From positions 173,466,091 to 173,530,090 of the forward strand of contig NC_051849.1 in assembly GCF_905115235.1 (NCBI RefSeq): DNA of 64,000 nt, in the 5' to 3' direction. This DNA is from Hermetia illucens (lineage: Eukaryota; Arthropoda; Insecta; Diptera; Stratiomyidae). Positions 58,341 to 64,000 of the stretch are shown here, piece after piece (the stretch's first letter is position 1; each line of letters starts with the position of its first letter). The notes beneath the pieces are model-generated. The model was given only the letters and a program-made list of their open reading frames with translations, was not told the origin of the DNA and searched no databases. A program made the position numbers and the translations under genes.

Positions 58341-58600
58341 TTGCTCGTCGAGGAGACAACTGTTAATTTACTGCTAATCGCAAAGTGGTCAATTTAATTG
58401 CCCGTATGGTGTCGGTCATTTCAAACCCCACTAACCTTATGTCAAGCTCTATGCTCGAACAAACTTTTCACCACTCTCGTTACGGTCGCCATCCAGACTG
58501 TCATACCCCATCACATGCCCGAGTAAGGTGTCAGACCCCACACTGGCATTCACATCACCACAGTCACAGGCAGTCGATGGAGGACACAGAGAATTATATG
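58341..58600 (-). mobile_element. LINE remnant, third lineage: endonuclease scrap
   Basis: The minus strand encodes DVNASVGSDTLLGHVMGYDS and LDGDRNESGEKFV, the central block of an APE endonuclease related to the pieces at 27691-28590, 60310-60400 and 61960-62040. Only about 85 residues are recognisable, with stops beyond. Confidence 0.6.
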
Positions 58601-58699
58601 GTGGGTACACAGGGGCAACTTTTCTCTTTCCACTACCAATACCAGATTGTAAGTTAGCCGCGACTAGATCCTGGCACAGATAAGATCCCTATATATAAT

Positions 58700-59040
58700 G
58701 GAAATCTGCCGCTGAATAAAAAGTCTGTTACGTGGGTGTGGGTCTCATCTGGTTTACCAGCTTATCTCTACCTGCCGGTGAAATTTCCGCTGCCTTGCGT
58801 CTGATTTCTCTAGATTTTGCAGCACCTAATTGTATAGTAATGCGCATGTCATCATACCCTGGAAGCTTCGCCTTCTTTCGTATTGCCTTCCTCTATTATT
58901 GGAAGGGAGTTTTATCAAGTTCACGGAATCAGGGCTGCATGGCTCCGTTTCCACATGCCGGTATTAGGACAACTGCCACCATAAGATTGCTTCTTTTTCT
59001 TCCGCTTTTGCTAGTGAAGGCGAAAGAGAAGGTGTAATTT
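58700..59040 (-). mobile_element. Repeated ORF1-like segment, probable LINE
   Basis: The minus strand reads TFSFAFTSKSGRKR, LIPACGNGAMQP and farther on GYDDMRITIQLGAAKSREIR with RKAAEISPAG. The first part matches the segment at 14974-15285, which lies upstream of an I/LOA-like endonuclease. It therefore probably belongs to a LINE ORF1, not a host gene. Confidence 0.4.
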
Positions 59041-59447
59041 GAAAAAATGATAATATTTGGCTAATGGGAATATTTGGCTCAATTATTGTTCTATTATAAA
59101 TCGTGAGTTAATTTGGAGTTTAAATCTCATAATATGAAGAGTCTTTTGCTGCCTGGAATTTTGGCAACTTTTCTAGTCCGTGAATCTTCCATATTGCACC
59201 TTAGTTCATACGTACGATACCCTAGCTGAGCCTTTCAGTCCCCACGAATTCTGTTTCATTTAAATACACTTCAACATTTTTGATAACACCCTACCAGGTT
59301 GTTCTTAATATGTGATAAATAAATCCAATTGCGGGTAAGTTTGAACTCCGCTATGTAGGGTCCCAAACCCGTTTGAGGGATATGGAAGGAAGTGGAGTAG
59401 TTGGGGTAAACTCGGACTAATAATTTTTACTATTGAAACGGGAGTTG
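59041..59447. other. Spacer, no gene seen
   Basis: Nothing recognised ahead of SINE copy 3. Confidence 0.35.
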
Positions 59448-59455
59448 TCCGGATA

Positions 59456-59691
59456 GCTCAGTGGTTAGAGCACTAGGCATCTCACTGATGTCAGTGGGAT
59501 CTGTATCGTGAATGAGTACCTGAGTCAAATCAGGGTAATAATCTCGGGTGAGTGCAATGCTGACCACATTGCCTCCTAGAGGATACTGTAATTCTGTAGT
59601 GTACCGTTATGGTCTTGAATGAAGTGCTCTAACACACTTCAAGGCTTTGATCCAAAATGGATTGTTGCGTCAACGGTTATTATTATTTAAA
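59456..59691 (+). mobile_element. tRNA-derived SINE, copy 3
   Basis: The head GTCCGGATAGCTCAGTGGTT then AGAGCAC is a very well kept A box. The B-box segment is deleted (a jump from CACTGATGTCAGTGG to TGTATCGTGAATGAGTACC). The body contains AATGCTGACCACATTGCCTC and GAAGTGCTCTAACACACTTC, ending GGATTGTTGCGTCAACGGTT with ATT repeats. Confidence 0.9.
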
Positions 59692-59799
59692 CAGTAAGTC
59701 AGGGTCCCGCTAAGGTACTAACCCGGCTGTGAATTGAACATTTGGAACACGCGCAAAGCGTTCGCTGATTGCCGAAAAAGGTGACTAGAAAGGATATAT

Positions 59800-60600
59800 T
59801 ATATGAAATATGCACATTTTGAAATTCGTTTATGGCTTAGAATCAGCTACAACCTTTTGCTTTCGACAAGAATTTATCTTTGGATTATGCAATGTGCTAA
59901 CGTTACTAGAAGACGGTATCGAAGCTCTTCAGAATGCTCGCTTTTCCTGCTTCCTTTCCTCCTGCTTCGCCAGGACTTTCAACGATGGGCACTGGATATT
60001 CTGAGGTTTAGCGAGATAGGCTGGAGGGACTCTTGGTAACATTTTTCCTTTTGTGCGACTATGCTATTATATTCTAACAAGGGCCGGAAATAGATGCGCA
60101 TTCGCTATGGCGCCGTCATACGCTAGTAACCTGGATAAGATTGATTGAATATTAACTTTGACAATCCGGTCCATGGTTAGGAACATCTCGAATGTGCAGT
60201 GTTGCGCAACACCCGGTACTTTCACAGCAACGTTCAATGCAGAGGAGAAGGAGGCTTTTAATGAGCAACCGAATGCAGCCGAGGGAAGACTTCCTAAAAG
60301 TGGCATTGCGGCTATGATGGTTGATTTGAATGTGAAGGTTGGCTCTGATAACAGTTTGGTCGTCCATATGATGGGAAATGAGGTCTTTATGCAGCTTCCA
60401 TCGCCACATTGTTCGAGCGTAGAACCTGCTGAAAGATCAGTTGAGTTTCACCTGACCAGCAAGGTACATCTTATTTATGATGGTCGCTTGCGTATCGCGT
60501 CCGAATTTTTTCCCCGGGGTAAGGACCTTGTTGCTGCCGTGTCGACGGTCTATTTTGGCTTGAGAAAATCTGGAGGAACGAGTTGAGTCGGCATATAAGC
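59800..60600 (+). mobile_element. LINE remnant, third lineage: endonuclease N-terminal half
   Basis: Plus strand. FGLCNVLTLLEDG (about 59883-59921) resembles the start of APE endonucleases (FGxWNVRTL). At 60200-60400 comes a frame with EEKEAFNEQPNAAEGRLPKS followed by MVDLNVKVGSDNSLVVHMMG, the DLNAKVGSDNTLLGHVMG block. The remainder of the 142-codon frame to 60586 is not recognisable. Broken, with no RT attached. Confidence 0.55.
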
Positions 60601-61102
60601 CAGGTATCGGTAGATATATTGATTGAAGGACAAAAGTTTCCGTCGATAAATCAACCTTTTAGATCGGGTTTTTCTATGTAATTCAACTCACTGTACCAGA
60701 GTGGCCGATTAGTGGCTTGTTCTAGAAATGCGTGGCACAGAACAATAAAGGAGGATTGTAGGCTCCTAGGGGAGACTGACAAACATTTCAGTGAACCGGC
60801 AACTATTAAGCGTAGCCGTGGTGGACGCGCTGTATTCCATTTAAAGGATTTTGCCCTCCTTATCGCATAGCCGAAGCACCAGCTTGTATTGACTTCGTAT
60901 GAGAATTAAGGGAAAGAGTAGTTGGAGAAGATCGACAATTGAAAAAAGTTGCAAGTTACAATCATCACTCTTCACCAATTCACAACCTCTGTTAGGAGAG
61001 TAATATTTTAATTATGTGTCAAAAATTTATCAACAAAAATATTTTATCAGAACACTGTTACTTGAAATTTTTGTTTTTCACAATGGTAAGTCCGGTAATA
61101 TT
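60601..61102. other. Spacer, no gene seen
   Basis: 3' flank of the partial P450, as read on the minus strand. LINE-like words may occur on the plus strand (AWHRTIKEDCRLLG) but are too weak to call. Confidence 0.35.
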
Positions 61103-61518
61103 TTACAATTTCTCAATATTTAAGTGCATCCCGCATACTGGTGCAAGTATGAAATTTTTCTTAGAGAAAACTAGTGGATTAGGTGATTTTGAGGATAGAT
61201 GGAATCGATAGTTCTTAAGCAGCATTATCAGTGCAATCCGGGATTGCATTTTTCCAAAACGCAGTCCTGTGCAATTTCTTGGTCCATCACCGAAACTTAA
61301 GAATGAAACAGAATGTCGTAATTTAACATTTTCGGGTGAAAACCGATCGGGGTCGAATTTTTCGGGATCAGGATATATTTCGGGATCATGTTGAATTGAA
61401 AAACTTGGAATCTGAACTGCTGTTCCTTTTTCAATCGTAACATTGGTGCCATGTACATGATAGTCTTTAACACATTTACGGAGAACCACTGGTAGAATTG
61501 GATATTTACGGAGGGTTT
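61103..61518 (-). CDS. CYP6-type cytochrome P450, second (heme-binding) exon only
   Basis: Exon 2 of 416 bases, exactly the length seen in the three complete paralogs. The acceptor TTTCAG|AA is at 61519/61518. The frame gives (E)TLRKYPILPVVLRKC, FDPDRF, heme loop FGDGPRNCTG (Thr where the paralogs have Ile or Val) and ends LNIEKL at the stop 61105-61103. No exon 1 is found on the minus strand up to 64000, where sister introns would place it within about 120 bases. The 2.4 kb beyond is filled with LINE remnants. It may be a 5'-truncated duplicate, or a gene whose intron has been enlarged by insertions with exon 1 outside the window. The open frame and intact splice site argue against long decay. 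Confidence 0.85.
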
Positions 61519-61599
61519 CTGAAAGGAAAATAATAGAACATTAGAGTTGAATGAATATTTGCTAACTGAAGTTAAGTTATTGAATGAACTGCTGTTAAT

Positions 61600-61690
61600 A
61601 ATAGTTAACGGTGATTCTGAGAAAAGTGCGTGTGATTGACAGAGGGACAGGCAGGTTGTATTTTGTACAAAACCTTAAAACCCTCTGCAT
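61600..61690 (+). repeat. 3' end scrap of Helentron-like repeat family X
   Basis: GTGATTGACAGAGGGACAGGCAGG leads into TTGTATTTTGTACAAAACCTT, the shortened (GACA)n tract and 3' hairpin of the family, without the body. Confidence 0.5.
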
Positions 61691-62899
61691 AATCTTTCCA
61701 TTTATTGATAGGCAAAGTGAGATAGTGATGAGTACTCTCCCATTACGTCTCTGTGGTTTTGGGCCCTGGTAAGTCCAGTGGAAGTTAACCAAAATCCTAT
61801 GTCAGACTGTTGTTGACACCTATCGTAAGGCATTCAGATTATCTGTGAACCGATTTCTAACTAGATGTTGATTGCGGTGCAGGAAAGGAAAAGGGAGTAT
61901 TACACGGATTGTCGAAATTGACGAGAAAGATTACCTTTCAGAGTTCAGAAAAGGTTGCATAAAAGTCACCGTGATAGGTGGTTTGAATGCCAAGGTGCGC
62001 TCTAACAAAACCCTGCTCGGACACGTGATGGGTAGAACATCTGACCAGACCAATCGACGGGTGCGAAGGTTGAGGTGGTTGGGGGTTAATCTCTCGATTT
62101 CCTTACTTAGGGTTCGAGTTCCAATCGCCATGTATGTTTGCGTTCGCTGGTACAAGCTTATAACTTGCACAACATTGAGTGTGGTGATGATGATATTAGA
62201 ACATAATCACGTGATGCAAATTAAGCCATCGACCACGTTCCTAAAGGAAATCATTACCGCAACTTTGAAGTTCTGTATCCCTTGTTGCATTAGAAATTCG
62301 TCGAGCGCACGTGACTGTCTAGTGGGTTGCAGACCAGTAGCGCTTGATAACTCGCAGCGACACAATGCCGGTCATCATCTGGGAGACTATTCGACTTAAG
62401 GTCATTGCAGAAACTGGATATGGATGCATAGGCTTTATGCGTTTGCAGGAACTCCGAGAATTTTATCTCAAATCAGTGATGAAATTGCATCTTGACTATA
62501 TGATGATATGTTGCAACTGCTACTAAAATCACTTGTGAATTGTGGGGCTGTTGCGACTCTCATACATGGTCTGAAGATGTGCTTTCCGGTTGTTGGTCTG
62601 AGTAACCGAAGAGATCTCTCGTGAAATCGTGGGAGTGACTCACTAAAGCAGAACATTGCTAGGCTGAATCAAATCATCACTGGCAATGCAGCGGGTTTAC
62701 CGGAACTATATTGTATGTAGTTGGTTGCGATGGTCTGACGGAAGTCACTCCAGACGTGTCCACAATCAGGAGGAATCAGTGGAGTTTTCCCAGGCCACTA
62801 AACAAATCCCAACAGAGCGTCCAGGTAGTACTGTTTGCGGTAACGGAAGCAAAAAAATGTTTGAATGGAATTTGGGGGTTACCCGTCCTTTAATTCACT
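61691..62899 (+). mobile_element. LINE debris with endonuclease block (third lineage)
   Basis: Within the frame 61872-62399, VTVIGGLNAKVRSNKTLLGH and VMGR match the endonuclease block also found at 28300, 58500 and 60350. The flanking sequence up to 62899 gives no continuous domain. It sits where exon 1 of the P450 at 61103-61518 would be expected. Confidence 0.5.
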
Positions 62900-63700
62900 C
62901 AGCGGATTACCGCTGAAGGCATCTGGCTTTTTTATTACCGAAGAGGAGGTTTCACCAGCCATAAATGAGAAGTGGAAGGGTTCTGGTTTGGATCGGGTCA
63001 AGAATTTTTGGTATGAAAAGTTTAAGAGTATACATGGTCGATTGGCATACAGCATAATGACTTAATATTTGTCGGCCTGAGAAATTTTCGCTTTCTTCAC
63101 AGCGAGAATTACCTACCTTGTCCCTAAAAGGGACACAGTGCAGGATTTCGCAGACATAAAACCGAAATCTTGCTTACCAACTTTCTACAGGTTCATAACG
63201 TCCATTATGTCCAACAACCGAGGAGCAGACAAGCTGCCGAGTTTGATTAAGGCAACTCAGTATTGACGTGCTAGTTGTAAGACAGAGAACTAGTGGCCAA
63301 AAAAATTTCTTTTGTTACTATATTGAATATTGCAAGGCTTGTGACAGGATTCCGCACACCTGGCTAGTCGATGTTCTAGTTCTGCATCGCACTAAACCCA
63401 AACTAATAAAATTTTTGCGATGGTTATGGAGGAGAGGCATTCCACCTTGTCAGTGCTTTCATCTGACGGTGCCAACACATCAGAGCCTATCCGCATACGG
63501 AGAGGCGGCGGTTTCATTTAGTCCTTTCTGGTTCTGCACGGCACTGAATATGCTAGGGGGCATAGTTTTGCAATAACCTAACACTACGTGCTAAAGTGAG
63601 CAGACATTCTTGATATACTTAGATGACATCAAGTTGTATGCTTCTACTGTCGACCACTTTAGACGTCAGTTATGAATACTAAACGTGTACAGCCGTCGAA
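62900..63700 (+). mobile_element. R2/R4 (Dong)-like LINE reverse transcriptase remnant
   Basis: Plus-strand words in the right order: NEKWKGSGLDRVKNFWYEKF (about 62965-63025), KPKSCLPTFYRFITSIMSN (63165-63220), YIEYCKACDRIPHTWLVDVL and KPKLIKFLRWLW (63320-63435), FWFCTALNMLGG (63527-63562), LIYLDDIKLYAS (63612-63647). This is the motif order of R2/R4-type elements (WKxPGxDxxxNFW, YxDYxKAFDSVPHSWL, LWFCLALNPLS, YLDDIKLY). There are frame changes between words. It is clearly distinct from the RTE, R1 and I/LOA LINEs. Confidence 0.65.
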
Positions 63701-64000
63701 TTCAAGCCATCTGCAAAGGTCATCATGAGCCGCATGCCGGACATAGCATTGGTGACCTCCACATCCAAGGCAAGACTGAGATAGACTTCTATAATAACTA
63801 GGAATTCTGCAAGGAACCTTTGGAAGGCGTCCAGAGGCGAATAGGGAATTCTATGTCCAAATTCATCACCCCTAGTCTGCCATGGAACGGATGAACTTAT
63901 CTCATGATATGACAGGCAGGAACGTGGTTAGCATTGTAGCACAACATCACCGCTAAGTCGACTCGTTGCGCATTTATTTTCACAGTAAAGACGGAAAGAT
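63701..64000. other. Window edge, nothing certain
   Basis: May continue the R2/R4-like remnant, but no motif is convincing. Confidence 0.3.

Overview
The window looks like a piece of a large, repeat-rich insect genome, most likely a fly (Diptera). The only convincing host genes are CYP6-type microsomal cytochrome P450s with one short phase-1 intron. Everything around them is transposable-element wreckage typical of insects: RTE, R1 and I/LOA-like LINEs, Penelope-like elements, mariner, TTAA-targeting inverted-repeat elements, a tRNA-derived SINE family, a Helentron-like repeat with a (GACA)n tract, and one Ty3/gypsy fossil. I see nothing bacterial or plasmid-like. The species cannot be fixed from the sequence alone.

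P450 cluster. All five P450 loci lie on the minus strand, in the order 61.5 kb, 56.3-54.7 kb, 43.3-41.7 kb, 34.8-33.2 kb and 7.0-5.9 kb. Three are complete two-exon genes (502, 499 and 502 codons) with I-helix AGFETSS, ExxR and FGDGPRNCxG heme motifs and introns of 71-115 bp at the identical codon. The fourth (7.0-5.9 kb) has a full first exon with a one-base disruption in an A-run and no second exon in the window. The fifth (61.5-61.1 kb) has only the heme-binding second exon. They look like tandem duplicates of one CYP6-type gene pushed 11-28 kb apart by transposon insertion.

Repeat landscape. One RTE-clade LINE family dominates, with about ten copies (A 0.24-2.9 kb, B 15.7-16.9, C 20.7-21.4, D 24.4-27.3 plus an inverted 5' piece at 24.0-24.4, F 31.1-32.4, H 39.9-41.4, I 45.1-45.5, E 50.8-54.2, G 56.9-58.3). 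Most are 5'-truncated and end in ATG/GAT-type repeats. Copy E is nearly full length but broken. A tRNA-derived SINE (20.1, 45.5 and 59.5 kb) shares the 3'-terminal TTGTTGCGCC with the RTE family, which suggests that the RTE machinery moves it.

Nesting gives a relative history. At 30-33 kb an RTE copy sits in a mariner, which sits in a TTAA-flanked inverted-repeat element. Each layer has a readable target duplication, and sister copies at 35.4-36.2 and 49.6-50.3 kb preserve the mariner's empty site. At 13.3-13.6 kb a 332-bp Penelope-like fragment with a 12-bp duplication splits an old I/LOA-like LINE. At 35.3-36.9 kb a TTAA element splits the RT frame of a second RTE lineage.

Between these elements there are AT-rich stretches in which I see no gene. 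Elements that are not host genes are described as fossils. LINE and DNA-transposon copies all appear inactive.
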